From: Rhodospirillaceae bacterium
Lineage (GTDB): Bacteria; Pseudomonadota; Alphaproteobacteria; UBA2966
Length of the DNA: 44,800 nucleotides
NCBI GenBank assembly: GCA_002690215.1
Contig: NZDS01000040.1
Location: forward strand, 8,505-53,304
Reading direction: 5' to 3'
Below are positions 33,301-40,648 of the stretch, in pieces. The translations under genes and the position numbers were made by a program. Position 1 is the stretch's first letter. Each line of letters opens with the position of its first letter. The notes beneath the pieces are model-generated. The model was not told the DNA's origin, made no database searches, and saw only the letters and a list, made by a program, of their open reading frames with translations.

Positions 33301-35152
33301 AGTCGTGCTGCCAAACCGCCTTGCGGCCGGCCGCGCGGATGCAGTACGGACGTTCCTCGATGACCCGGAAACCCATGTGCTCGAGCATCGGCATGCAGTC
33401 GGAAAGCGGTACCGGCTCAGCGAGGTGAAAGATCTTGAAGCGCACCTCGCCCTTGTGTGCTTCAAGCGGCCGGTAGATGTTGATCTGCATGTCGCGCTGC
33501 GAGCTCAGCGCCTCCATCTTCTCGATGTCGAAAACCGCCTCCTGGGCACTGATGGCTTCGCGGTAGCCTGCCGGGAAGGCGCGCTCGTAGCGCTGCGACA
33601 GCCGGTTGCCGCGCTCTTCGCCCCAGCGCTCGATGATTTCCTCCTGGAGATCGTCGTCCCAACTTCGCGCCGCCTCGACCAGGGCGCGCTCGAGATCCTC
33701 CCGGTCGGGTTCGCGCCGCCGCGTGGGGCGGGTGCGGATGATGAAGTGCAAGCGCGCCACCGGCGAATCTGCGATGTGCGTATAGAAGGTCGAAACTTCG
33801 CCAGCGAAGGCCTTGGCCAAGGTTTCGCCGAAACGTTCGCGCAGCTCCGTGTTGTGCAGCTCGCGCGGCACGTAGATCAAGCATGAGGCGAAGCGACCGA
33901 AGGGATCGAGGCGGTAGAAGCAGCGGATGCGTGGCCGGTCCTGCAGCTCGACGATGCCCTGGGCTGTGTCGGCCAGATAGTCCTCGTCGACCTGGAACAG
34001 TTCATCGCGGGGAAAGGTCTCGAGCACGTTGATCAGGGCCTTGCCGTCATGACCGCTGGTGCGCATGCCGGCGAGTTGCACGGTGCGCTTGATCTTGCGC
34101 CTGAGGAAGGGGATCGACAGCGGGCTCTGGTTGTAGGTGGCTGAAGTGAAGAGGCCGACGAAACGCCATTCGCCGATCAGACGGCCCTTCTTGTCGAGAC
34201 GTTTGACGCCGACGAAGTCCATGTGGACCGGGCGGTGCACGGTCGAGCGCACGTTGGCTTTGCTGACCATCATGAGCTGCGGCAGACCGAGAAAATGGCG
34301 CACCTCGGCCGACATCTCGCCCAACCCCTTTGCGTCGGCCAACACATGGGTGTCGGGATTGCGCAGCACGCCCAGCCCCGACCCCTCGACGGCGCGGTGA
34401 ATAGTCTTGCCGCCGGCGCTCTTGTGTTCGTACTGGCGAAAGCCCAGCAGGGTGAAGTGGTCGTCGGCCAGCCATTCCAGCAGCGCAATGCTCTCAGCCA
34501 CTTCGTCCTTGTCCAGCGGCGGCGGGTTTTTTTTGATTTCCTTGATCGTGCCGTCGAGCTTGGCCAGCATGGTGGGCCAGTCCTCGACGGCGGCCCGCAC
34601 GTCGGCCAACACGTCGTAGAGAGCCTGCTCGATGCCCCTCAGCACCTTGGCCGAGGTCTGGGTATCGATCTCAATGTGCATCAGCGATTCGTCGATGCCA
34701 TCCTTGGCCCGGGAGGCGGGCGTCAACAGCTCGCTCAGCCGGCCCTTGGCAGTGCGCCGCAGGCGCACCACGGGATGCACGTTGAGAAAAACCTTGTGGC
34801 CGCGGCGGTTGAGGCAGGAACTCAGGGAATCGACCATAAACGGCATATCGTCGCCGACCACTTCGACAACAGTATGCGAGCACTTCCAGCCCTGCTCCTC
34901 GATATGTGGGTTGAAGACCCGCACTTTGGGTTGGCCCGGGGTGCGGTTTTCGCCGAACTTCCACAGGCTCAGCGCAGCGCCATAGAGATTCTCAAGCGAG
35001 GTCTCGGCCACGTCCTCGGCAGTTACGCGCTGGTAATAGAGTTGGATGAAGCGCTCAAGCAGGTCGGCTTCGTCGCCGCTCAGACGCTCCTTCATGTGCT
35101 CGACCACTTTGTCGATACGTTCGGATTTGTGATCCAGGCTTGGCTTGGCCAT
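30317..35152 (-). CDS. gdhB: NAD-specific glutamate dehydrogenase, large (about 180 kDa) type
   Basis: Oxidatively deaminates L-glutamate to 2-oxoglutarate and ammonia, a catabolic cytoplasmic enzyme. At 1,611 residues it has the size of the Bac_GDH class. The N-terminal half holds the ACT-like regulatory regions. The catalytic core has GGIRWSDRREDFRTEVLGL followed by MKAQMVKNAVIVPVGAKGG (about 830-855, with the substrate-binding lysines), and the NAD-binding region has GEGGNLGLTQRAR (about 1130-1145) followed by NSDAIDNSGGVDCSDHEVN. The ATG at 35152 (MAKPSL) has GGAG seven bases upstream; an in-frame TTG further up is less likely. It heads a unit with the UMF1-type transporter gene. Confidence 0.96.
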   Translation of the reverse strand: MAKPSLDHKSERIDKVVEHMKERLSGDEADLLERFIQLYYQRVTAEDVAETSLENLYGAALSLWKFGENRTPGQPKVRVFNPHIEEQGWKCSHTVVEVVGDDMPFMVDSLSSCLNRRGHKVFLNVHPVVRLRRTAKGRLSELLTPASRAKDGIDESLMHIEIDTQTSAKVLRGIEQALYDVLADVRAAVEDWPTMLAKLDGTIKEIKKNPPPLDKDEVAESIALLEWLADDHFTLLGFRQYEHKSAGGKTIHRAVEGSGLGVLRNPDTHVLADAKGLGEMSAEVRHFLGLPQLMMVSKANVRSTVHRPVHMDFVGVKRLDKKGRLIGEWRFVGLFTSATYNQSPLSIPFLRRKIKRTVQLAGMRTSGHDGKALINVLETFPRDELFQVDEDYLADTAQGIVELQDRPRIRCFYRLDPFGRFASCLIYVPRELHNTELRERFGETLAKAFAGEVSTFYTHIADSPVARLHFIIRTRPTRRREPDREDLERALVEAARSWDDDLQEEIIERWGEERGNRLSQRYERAFPAGYREAISAQEAVFDIEKMEALSSQRDMQINIYRPLEAHKGEVRFKIFHLAEPVPLSDCMPMLEHMGFRVIEERPYCIRAAGRKAVWQHDFGLLIRGEHDFDLHATKENFQEAFIRIWSGEVEDDGFNRLVVLAGLDWREVAVLRAYCKYLRQAAIAFSQAYMEETLAANPGIALLLIKLFRQRFDPKLADERDGRAAALVVEIQAALDQVANLDEDRILRRFLNLVRSTLRTNFFQGADDGGPKPYIAFKLDSQRLAELPLPRPLVETWVYAPRAEAIHLRGGKVARGGIRWSDRREDFRTEVLGLMKAQMVKNAVIVPVGAKGGFVTKRLPAEGGREAVQTEVIACYKTLMFGLLDLADNLVGGEVVPPSDVVRYDDDDPYLVVAADKGTATFSDIANGVAIDYGFWLGDAFASGGSAGYDHKGMGITARGAWESVKRHFREMGIDCQSQDFTAVGVGDMSGDVFGNGMLLSEHIRLVGAFNHLHIFVDPGADAAKGYAERQRLFALPRSSWNDYNKKLISKGGGVFERRAKSVTLSPEIKALVKSDADEVTPNELIRLLLTAPVDLLWSAGIGTYVKASDERHADTGDRGNDAVRVDAEALRCRVVGEGGNLGLTQRARIEFARQGGRVNSDAIDNSGGVDCSDHEVNIKVLVDAVVADGELTEKQRNRLLSDMTDEVAELVLKGNYLQTQAISGMLAVGPAAFDSQIRFMRGLERAGRLDRAIEFLPDEETVDALTQAGEVLTRPELSVLLSYGKMTLYEDILSSDLPDDEYLMADLERYFPATLKERLADAIRSHSLRREIIATLVANSLVNRAGVTLVADLVEDTGLGPADIAKSYVAARDAFGFRSLWSAIEGLDNQVPIEVQMGMILAVSDLMGHATQWFLQQLPQPLDIATTVAAYEPGIAAFASDVGAMLAGLEGRKLRDQTKALTRRGVPRDIAGRVAALDSMRSACHVVHAALANERPVDEVGRIYFSVGAELGLDWLRSAAEGVAPEGHWDRLAIGAIVDDLYGQQRALATRVIQDSNGKRDKAAVKAWVQANKSAVDRSATLIEEFRSSGSVDVARLALANRQVRSMLAT

Positions 35153-35365
35153 CACGTGCTCCACGCCGCTACTTCCAGAAAAGTCCAAAAAACTCTTGCA
35201 AGCCGTTGACTTTGGGCGATTTTTCAGTCATTGGCAAGTCTGGTTTTAGGGCCCGCCCGAATTCTGACCGGAGGTATTGACGACCCCGGGCGGTGCGCAG
35301 AGACTGTCGCCCCGAAGTGCTGTTGCCATATTGTCCCCCGCTTTGATTCCAACCGAGCCCCCATC
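35153..35365. promoter_or_regulatory. Divergent intergenic region, glutamate dehydrogenase / mipA-like
   Basis: This 213-bp region must hold promoters for both directions. It contains AT-rich tracts around 35188-35230, but I could not place convincing -35/-10 pairs. No repeat or small gene is evident. The plus-strand open frame starting in it at 35231 is only an extension of the downstream gene and lacks a signal peptide, so it was not used. Confidence 0.3.
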
Positions 35366-36235
35366 ATGAACTCACCTTCGATCGGTCTGGCGAAATGCCC
35401 AGCCCGCCTTTTGGTCTGGGTGCTGCTGCTGACCCTGCTGCCAGCGTTGCCCAAACCGGCGGCCGCCGAGAGCGGTGAAAAACCGCTTTGGGAGCTCGGC
35501 CTGATGGTCGGCGGTGGCTTGTTGCCCGACTATCCGGCGGCAGCCCAGAACCATTTCCAGTGGTTGGCGCTGCCCTACCTGGCCTACCGCGGCAAGTTCC
35601 TGCGATCGGACAAGAAGGGCCTGTTGCGCGGGCGCTTTTTCAAGAGCGACCGGGTTGAGCTCGACGTAAGCCTGAAAGGCTCGTTTCCAGCCGATTCGGG
35701 CGACAACGCGGCGCGCCGGGGCATGCCCGACCTGGACTGGTTGGGCGAGATCGGCCCCAGGTTACAGATCACCCTGGCCAAGGCAGCGCGTGATGCCAAA
35801 GTTGAGTTGGAACTGCCGCTTAGGGCCGTGTTCTCGACAGATTTTTCCAGCTTCGACACGCGTGGTGCGGTGTTCGCGCCGGAACTCGCGTACCAGCACG
35901 AGCGCTTGTTCGATTTCGCCGAGTTCAAGCTTTCGTTGGGCGCCAGCTACGGCACGGAAAAGCTGGCCGAATATTTCTACGAAGTGTCCGACCGCTACGC
36001 CACCGCGACGAGGGCCGCCTATCAGGCCGAAAGCGGCTATATCGGCTCCACCCTGAAACTGGTGATGTTCAAGCCGCTCAACCGGCGCTGGCGCCTGTTT
36101 GCCGGCCTGGGTGCCGACTTCCACCACGGCAGCGCCAACGAGCAAAGCCCGCTCTATCGAGACAAGACGACGATGAGCGTCGGTTTCGGCTTTGTCTGGA
36201 GCGCACTGCAATCCAAGCAGATGGTGCGCGAATAG
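35366..36235 (+). CDS. MipA/OmpV-family outer-membrane protein
   Basis: A predicted outer-membrane beta-barrel of 289 residues. A signal peptide is clear (RLLVWVLLLTLLPALPKPAAA, with cleavage after AAA near residue 34). The mature part begins WELGLMVGGGLLPDYP and has the family pattern LALPYLAYRGKFLRSD, then alternating polar/apolar strands ending in the C-terminal MSVGFGFVW. MipA of E. coli links murein enzymes, while OmpV-type members are porin-like, so the exact role is unknown. The ATG at 35366 is chosen for the signal peptide. It is convergent with the epimerase gene. Confidence 0.84.
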   Translation: MNSPSIGLAKCPARLLVWVLLLTLLPALPKPAAAESGEKPLWELGLMVGGGLLPDYPAAAQNHFQWLALPYLAYRGKFLRSDKKGLLRGRFFKSDRVELDVSLKGSFPADSGDNAARRGMPDLDWLGEIGPRLQITLAKAARDAKVELELPLRAVFSTDFSSFDTRGAVFAPELAYQHERLFDFAEFKLSLGASYGTEKLAEYFYEVSDRYATATRAAYQAESGYIGSTLKLVMFKPLNRRWRLFAGLGADFHHGSANEQSPLYRDKTTMSVGFGFVWSALQSKQMVRE

Positions 36236-36239
36236 GGCC

Positions 36240-36260
36240 AGCCCGCATTTCTCACCCTAC
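36240..36260 (+). repeat. Dispersed intergenic repeat, copy 2
   Basis: Begins AGCCCGCATTTCTC, identical over 14 bp to the copy at 38235. It lies between the mipA-like and epimerase genes and runs into the 3' end of the latter. Confidence 0.6.
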
Positions 36261-37184
36261 GCTGACCAGGCCGCGCTCCAGCAAATCGCCAAAGCGCCCT
36301 ACGGTTTCCTCGATACCCTGCTCCAGGGTGTAAACGTCATAGCCGCCGACGTATTCCCGCAACGGCTCGTCCGAAAGGTCGGCCGGGAAGGGCAGCGCGT
36401 CGCCCTCGCTGTCGACCTCGGCTTCCGGCAACAACCGCCGCACGACGTCCAGCGCCTCGTCTACCGTGGCACCGACACCGTTGAGGTCGAACACCGGGGC
36501 TCCGTCGCGTGCTGCCAGCGCCGCTTGGATGAAGGCGTCAGCCGCTTCGGCGGCATAGACAAAGGCCACCGAACCGGTGAACGGAACCGTATAGGGTTGG
36601 CCCGCGGCGGCGTGCAGCATGGCCACCGTAGGCAACGAAGTCATGCCCTGGTCGCGGGCCACGCCGTATACTGTGCCGGGGCGGATGCCGACGCTGGGCA
36701 CCTGCCAGTCCTGCCAATAGACGGCGGCGCAGTCTTCGTTGCAATTCTTGAAGGCGCCGTAGAGCGTCGCCAGCCAGGGATTGTCGCCGATGCCGCGCAC
36801 CGCCACGGAACTGGCATAGGAGAGCTGCCCGACGCCATGCTGGCGCGCCGCCTGGAAGATGTTGACGCTGCCCACCACGTTGGCCCGGGCCCCGGCACCC
36901 GGGTCATCGCGGCAGAATGGCACCTGCAAGGCCGCCAAATGGATAATGGCCCCGATGTCGTTCTCGGCGACGATGCGGTCGACGGTGTCGCTATCGCCGA
37001 TGTCGCCGGTCAGCCAGCGCAAGCGGCCCAGCGCGGCCTCGTCCATGACCAGGGCCGGGCGGCGCTTGTTGTCGCTGAGGTCGAAGGCCACGACGTCGAC
37101 GTCGTCGGCCACCAGGCGCGCCAGCACCCAGGATCCGATGCAACCGCCGGCACCGGTAACCAGAACGGGTTTCGTGAAAGCCAT
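36252..37184 (-). CDS. NAD(P)-dependent epimerase/dehydratase (extended SDR)
   Basis: A 310-residue nucleotide-sugar or sugar oxidoreductase-type protein. The cofactor loop is LVTGAGGCIGS (8-18), the acidic NAD-selecting residue is in VVAFDLSD, and the catalytic residues are Y142 and K146 in LYGAFK with a serine in SYASSVAVRG. AAGGAG precedes the ATG. The gene stands alone on the minus strand between two plus-strand genes and is bracketed by inverted copies of a dispersed repeat (36240 and 37216-37234), which suggests that it may be a mobile cassette. The substrate is not determined; a nucleotide sugar is likely. Confidence 0.87.
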   Translation of the reverse strand: MAFTKPVLVTGAGGCIGSWVLARLVADDVDVVAFDLSDNKRRPALVMDEAALGRLRWLTGDIGDSDTVDRIVAENDIGAIIHLAALQVPFCRDDPGAGARANVVGSVNIFQAARQHGVGQLSYASSVAVRGIGDNPWLATLYGAFKNCNEDCAAVYWQDWQVPSVGIRPGTVYGVARDQGMTSLPTVAMLHAAAGQPYTVPFTGSVAFVYAAEAADAFIQAALAARDGAPVFDLNGVGATVDEALDVVRRLLPEAEVDSEGDALPFPADLSDEPLREYVGGYDVYTLEQGIEETVGRFGDLLERGLVSVG

Positions 37185-37198
37185 GAATTACTCCTTGG

Positions 37199-37234
37199 AC
37201 GCGGACCATGATCCGGTAAGAAATCCGGGCTGGA
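37199..37234 (-). repeat. Dispersed intergenic repeat, copy 3 (inverted)
   Basis: On the minus strand this reads AGCCCGGATTTCTT followed by ACCGGATCATGG and CCGCGTCC, matching the other copies with few differences. It lies just upstream of the epimerase start, inverted relative to copy 2. Confidence 0.65.
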
Positions 37235-37341
37235 TACAGCGTTGATACACCGGTCATCGCGGCGGAGGCAAACACCGACGATTGCCAAGTGGGGGCGTAA
37301 GCCGGAAAATAGAGTCGGCCCGTGTGAACGGAGAAACCGCC

Positions 37342-37692
37342 ATGAGCGCTCAGGATACTGTCAGCGATCGTATTTTCGCGCGCCTGCCGGACGAGGTGCG
37401 GCAGAGCTTTTCAGATTCCCAGCGCTCAGCGCTGGTGGCGGCCATGGGCGAGGCCCTGCCGGGCCGCCATTCCATCAATCTCCGGCTCAGCATTCCGCTG
37501 CTGGTGACCCGTATCTTTCTCACCGTCATTGCCGATGTCGAACGCCGCGGCAGCGGCCGGCGCAGCGCCGAACGCGGCCGCCACCCGGTGGCGACATTGG
37601 GCAACATCGCCTTTTTGGTCTTGGTCGTGGTGACGCTCTACGCGCTGGCTCTGTTGGCGACTCTGATCTACGGCTCGGTCATAGAATTCTAG
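37342..37692 (+). CDS. Small membrane protein of unknown function
   Basis: A 116-residue protein with a basic, soluble N-terminal part (SINLRLSIPLL and ERRGSGRRSAERGRHP) and one hydrophobic segment at about 87-110 (LGNIAFLVLVVVTLYALALLATLIYG, shown by its ends only as LGNIAFL and LLATLIYG). GGAGA at 37330-37334 precedes the ATG. Similar short proteins with an RSAERGRHP-like stretch seem to occur in related bacteria, but I know no function. It is followed within eleven bases by a lipoprotein gene, so the pair is probably co-expressed in the envelope. Confidence 0.65.
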   Translation: MSAQDTVSDRIFARLPDEVRQSFSDSQRSALVAAMGEALPGRHSINLRLSIPLLVTRIFLTVIADVERRGSGRRSAERGRHPVATLGNIAFLVLVVVTLYALALLATLIYGSVIEF

Positions 37693-37703
37693 GGATGCCG
37701 CTC

Positions 37704-38177
37704 ATGAAATACAGGGGGGACTTGAGTGGGAACATCCGATGGCGCGGCGTAGGGGCCGGCCTGGCGCTGCTGGCAGCGCTGACGCTGACTGCCTGCGGCG
37801 GACCGGATCCCGGCCAGGCCAAGGTCTATGCGGCAGAGATCGACATCGTGCATAAAAAGAATTGCACTATCGCTTTCAAAGACTTTCACTGGAGATACGG
37901 CCACTCCGGACGCAAGACGCTGAGCGACACGAAGCTGGGCAGCGTCGATCTGTGGCCCCGCTTCGCCTTCATCGCGCTCGACAAGCGCGAATTCCTCATC
38001 TGGGCCGATGCCTTCCCGGCCGATACCAAGGCTGAAATCTACGAACACAACAAAGCTTATCGGGCGGCTGGCGCGGCGCTGCGCAAGGATGTCACGCAAG
38101 TCGCCTGGGTGAAATACTGCGACGTCAGCACCAAGACCGCCGGCTTCCTGCGCAGCTTGGCCACACGCAAGTTCTAA
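37704..38177 (+). CDS. Putative lipoprotein of unknown function
   Basis: A 157-residue protein with a lipoprotein signal peptide; the lipobox is LTAC with the lipidated cysteine at 31, followed by GG, which should target it to the outer membrane or keep it in the periplasm. The mature part is short, basic and has no recognised domain (TIAFKDFHWRYGHSG, LWPRFAFIALDKREF). An alternative ATG at 37695 would add three residues; 37704 has AGGGA eight bases upstream. It follows the small membrane protein gene closely. No function can be assigned. Confidence 0.68.
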   Translation: MKYRGDLSGNIRWRGVGAGLALLAALTLTACGGPDPGQAKVYAAEIDIVHKKNCTIAFKDFHWRYGHSGRKTLSDTKLGSVDLWPRFAFIALDKREFLIWADAFPADTKAEIYEHNKAYRAAGAALRKDVTQVAWVKYCDVSTKTAGFLRSLATRKF

Positions 38178-38181
38178 TCCC

Positions 38182-38197
38182 CATGAGGCAACTCATG
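38182..38197 (+). terminator. Possible hairpin terminator after the lipoprotein gene
   Basis: CATGAG, a GCAA loop and CTCATG make a perfect 6-bp stem a few bases past the stop codon. A T-rich stretch occurs only about 10-20 bp later (ending near 38220), so this is a weak candidate. Confidence 0.3.
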
Positions 38198-38234
38198 CAT
38201 TGGTCGGTTTGTTATCTTTTAACATTGTCCGCCT

Positions 38235-38294
38235 AGCCCGCATTTCTCGCCGGGTCACGGCCTGCGTCCATTCAGGCGGAGCCCTTTTGGTCCG
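38235..38294 (+). repeat. Composite repeat: dispersed repeat copy 4 plus MITE-internal fragment
   Basis: The first part (AGCCCGCATTTCTC, then CCGGGTCACGGCCTGCGTCC) matches the dispersed repeat at 36240, 37199 and 1072. The second part (38268-38294) matches 24 of 27 bases of 28757-28783 in the MITE-like element. It lies between the convergent lipoprotein and pheA genes and has no coding potential. Confidence 0.6.
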
Positions 38295-38296
38295 TT

Positions 38297-39181
38297 CTAC
38301 GAATTGTCGCTATTGAGGTCGCTCATCGGCCGGCCGCCTTCCTGACGGTACTCGTGAGCCGGGAAGACGCCGAGGATCTTGACCTCGGTGGAAAACAGGC
38401 CCAGTTCCTCGAAGGCGCCGCGAACGTTGGCGTCGTTGCGGTGGCCCTCGATCTCGGCATAGAAGCGGGCGACGGCAAAGCGCTGGCCGACGGTGTAGCT
38501 TTCCAGCTTGGTCAGGTTGACGCCGCGCGTGGCGAAACCGCCGAGCGCCTTGTAGAGCGCCGCCGGCACGCTGCGCACGCGGAACATGAACGAGGTCACG
38601 ACGCGTTTCGTATCCGGTTCGGGTATCTCGGCATCGCGCGACATGATGATGAAGCGGGTGATGTTGTGTTCGGCGTCTTCGATGTTGGTGCGTAGCGTCT
38701 CGAGCTTGTTGAGGTTGCCGGCCAACGACGAGGCGATGGCGGCCTCAGCGGGATCGCCCAGTTCTGCCACCTCGCGGGCGGCGCCTGCGGTGTCCAGCGT
38801 CGGCACCGGCAGCAACCCAAGTTCTTTGATGATGCGCTTGCACTGAGCCAGGCCCTGAGGATGGCTGCGCACGCGCTTGAGGCCGGCCAAAGTGGCGCCC
38901 GGCAGTGCCAGCAGGCAATGGTTCACGCGCAGAAAAGTCTCGTCGATGATGTGCAGCGTGGTATGCGGCAGCAGGTAGTAGATGTCGGCGACGCGGCTGG
39001 CGACCGAGTTCTCGATGGGAATGATGGCGAGATCGGCGCCCTCCTGCTCGACGGCAGCGAAGGCGGCATCGAAGGTTTGGCAGGCCAGAGGCTCGATGTG
39101 CTGGTGCTTGAGCTTGGCCGCGAGATGAGAATAGGCTCCGGCCTCGCCCTGGAAGGCGATGGTTTTTTTTGCGCTGGTCAT
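38297..39181 (-). CDS. pheA: Prephenate dehydratase with C-terminal ACT domain
   Basis: Makes phenylpyruvate from prephenate in phenylalanine synthesis. The 294-residue monofunctional form has a catalytic domain (IAFQGEAGAYSH at 8-19, IIPIENSVASRV at 53-64, and NITRFIIM with the TRF motif at 175-177) and an ACT regulatory domain from about 195. The phenylalanine-binding ESRP motif of the ACT domain reads ESY here (227-229), so feedback control may differ. It starts 28 bp after kdsB on the same strand; kdsB-pheA linkage next to a cytochrome c gene is familiar in alphaproteobacteria. Confidence 0.95.
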   Translation of the reverse strand: MTSAKKTIAFQGEAGAYSHLAAKLKHQHIEPLACQTFDAAFAAVEQEGADLAIIPIENSVASRVADIYYLLPHTTLHIIDETFLRVNHCLLALPGATLAGLKRVRSHPQGLAQCKRIIKELGLLPVPTLDTAGAAREVAELGDPAEAAIASSLAGNLNKLETLRTNIEDAEHNITRFIIMSRDAEIPEPDTKRVVTSFMFRVRSVPAALYKALGGFATRGVNLTKLESYTVGQRFAVARFYAEIEGHRNDANVRGAFEELGLFSTEVKILGVFPAHEYRQEGGRPMSDLNSDNS

Positions 39182-39209
39182 GTCAATTTCGTCACGTCAG
39201 AACGTCCCT

Positions 39210-39962
39210 TCAACCGCCTCGCCGGGCCAGCAACTGGCGCGCCCGTTCGAGATCGGCGGGAGTATCGACACCGAACGGCACAGTGTCAACGAGGGCGCCG
39301 TCGATGCGCATGCCCGCTTCCAGGGCGCGCAACTGCTCCAACCGCTCGCGCTTTTCGAGTGCCGCCGGGGGCAGGCCGACGAAGCGTTCCAGAGCCTCAC
39401 GGCGGTAGGCGTAGATGCCTATGTGATGGTAATGCGGCCCCTCACCTGCCGGTACCGTGGCGCGGCTGAAATAGAGCGCCCGGCCGGAGCGCGCGCCGGA
39501 TTCGAGGGCCAGTGCCGCCTTGACCACGTTGGGATCGCTGCGCTCGTCGTCGTCGACGATCTCGGCCACCAGGGTGGCAATGTCGACAGCCGGCTCCGTT
39601 AGCGGCTCAAGCACGGCCCGGATGGCGGCCGGCTCGATCAGTGGCAGGTCGCCCTGCAGATTGACCACGGCCTGGTGCCGGCCATCGGGGTCGACGGCCC
39701 GCAGTGCTTCCCAGACACGGTCCGAGCCCGAGGGATGGTCGGGCCGGGTCAGCACCGCGCGGCCGCCGGCGGCCTCGACGACCTCGGCGATCTCGGTCTC
39801 GCCACAGGCCACTACCACGGGCCCCACTTCGGCCTCCTGGGCGCGTCGCCAGACGTGCACGATCATGGCCTCGCCGGCCATCTCGGCCAGCGGCTTGCCG
39901 GGCAGGCGCCTGGCCTCCAGGCGGGCCGGGATGATGACGATGGGGTCGAACGTCGGGCTCAT
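39210..39962 (-). CDS. kdsB: 3-deoxy-manno-octulosonate cytidylyltransferase (CMP-KDO synthetase)
   Basis: Activates KDO for lipopolysaccharide core synthesis. The 250-residue product begins [18 protein letters not shown] (8-25), the KdsB signature, and continues with [12 protein letters not shown] (about 102-113) and [13 protein letters not shown]. The length is standard. It is the first gene of a kdsB-pheA unit, divergent from the cytochrome c gene 121 bp away. Its presence shows that the organism makes KDO-containing LPS and that the neuA-like gene at 11074 serves another acid. Confidence 0.94.
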   Translation of the reverse strand: MSPTFDPIVIIPARLEARRLPGKPLAEMAGEAMIVHVWRRAQEAEVGPVVVACGETEIAEVVEAAGGRAVLTRPDHPSGSDRVWEALRAVDPDGRHQAVVNLQGDLPLIEPAAIRAVLEPLTEPAVDIATLVAEIVDDDERSDPNVVKAALALESGARSGRALYFSRATVPAGEGPHYHHIGIYAYRREALERFVGLPPAALEKRERLEQLRALEAGMRIDGALVDTVPFGVDTPADLERARQLLARRGG

Positions 39963-40014
39963 GTGGGGCCTCGGCAGGGCTTGGGCGAAGGCAGTGCCGA
40001 GCCCCTTATACGGC

Positions 40015-40043
40015 TTGCACCGGGGCTCGGGAAACCGTTAATC
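40015..40043 (+). promoter_or_regulatory. Candidate sigma-70-type promoter of the cytochrome c gene
   Basis: TTGCAC (40015-40020) and TTAATC (40038-40043) are separated by 17 bp and lie about 40 bp upstream of the cytochrome c ATG. A TATAAG on the opposite strand just to the left could serve kdsB. The match to consensus is moderate. Confidence 0.35.
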
Positions 40044-40083
40044 TGACGCCGCCGCAGCCAAGTAAACCGAGGGTTTCAGGGTC

Positions 40084-40626
40084 ATGGATCTGTTCGAAGT
40101 CAACAAATACGTGGGTGGCACCCTTGCGGCCATCTTGGTCGTTATCGTGGTCTCCCTGCTGGGCGATGTGGTGGTGGCGCCGAAATCCCTGGACATGACC
40201 GTCTTTCCTCAGGCAGCGGAAGAGGCCGATGACCAGGCCGAGGCCGAGAAATCCGAACCGGCAGCTCCCAGCCTGGGCGCGCTGCTGGCCGCTGCCGACG
40301 TCGCCGTGGGACGCAAGCTGGCCAAGAAATGCGCCGCCTGTCACAGCTTCGACAAGGGCGCCAAGAACAAGGTCGGACCCAACCTTTGGAACACGGTGGG
40401 CCAAGCCAAGGCCGGGGTTGAGGGCTACCGCTATTCGGCTGCCTTGCGCGATGCCGGCGGCGAGTGGAGCTATGCCGACCTGGACGCCTACCTGACCAAA
40501 CCCAAGCTCTTCCTGCCCGGCGGCAAGATGACTTTTCCCGGTATGGCCGATGACGTCCAGCGGGCCGCCGTAATCGCCTTCCTGCGCTCGCTCAGCGACC
40601 AGCCGGCTGACCTGCCCGGCGATTGA
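40084..40626 (+). CDS. Membrane-anchored c-type cytochrome
   Basis: A 180-residue monohaem cytochrome c tethered to the inner membrane. An N-terminal hydrophobic segment (about 10-32) acts as anchor; an acidic, proline/alanine-rich linker (about 43-65) leads to a class I cytochrome domain. The haem site is CAACH (83-87) and the distal methionine lies in GGKMTFPGM (M149 or M154). VGPNLWNTVGQ follows the haem motif as in mitochondrial-type cytochromes. It resembles CycM-type cytochromes that pass electrons between the bc1 complex and an oxidase, but this role is inferred. Confidence 0.92.
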   Translation: MDLFEVNKYVGGTLAAILVVIVVSLLGDVVVAPKSLDMTVFPQAAEEADDQAEAEKSEPAAPSLGALLAAADVAVGRKLAKKCAACHSFDKGAKNKVGPNLWNTVGQAKAGVEGYRYSAALRDAGGEWSYADLDAYLTKPKLFLPGGKMTFPGMADDVQRAAVIAFLRSLSDQPADLPGD

Positions 40627-40648
40627 TCGGCCAGGAACCCAGGCCAAA

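Noticed and set aside
32249-33886. Plus-strand open frame of 545 codons opposite glutamate dehydrogenase
   Set aside because: The minus-strand frame has catalytic motifs and family length; this one has none and follows the third-position GC bias of the antisense strand.
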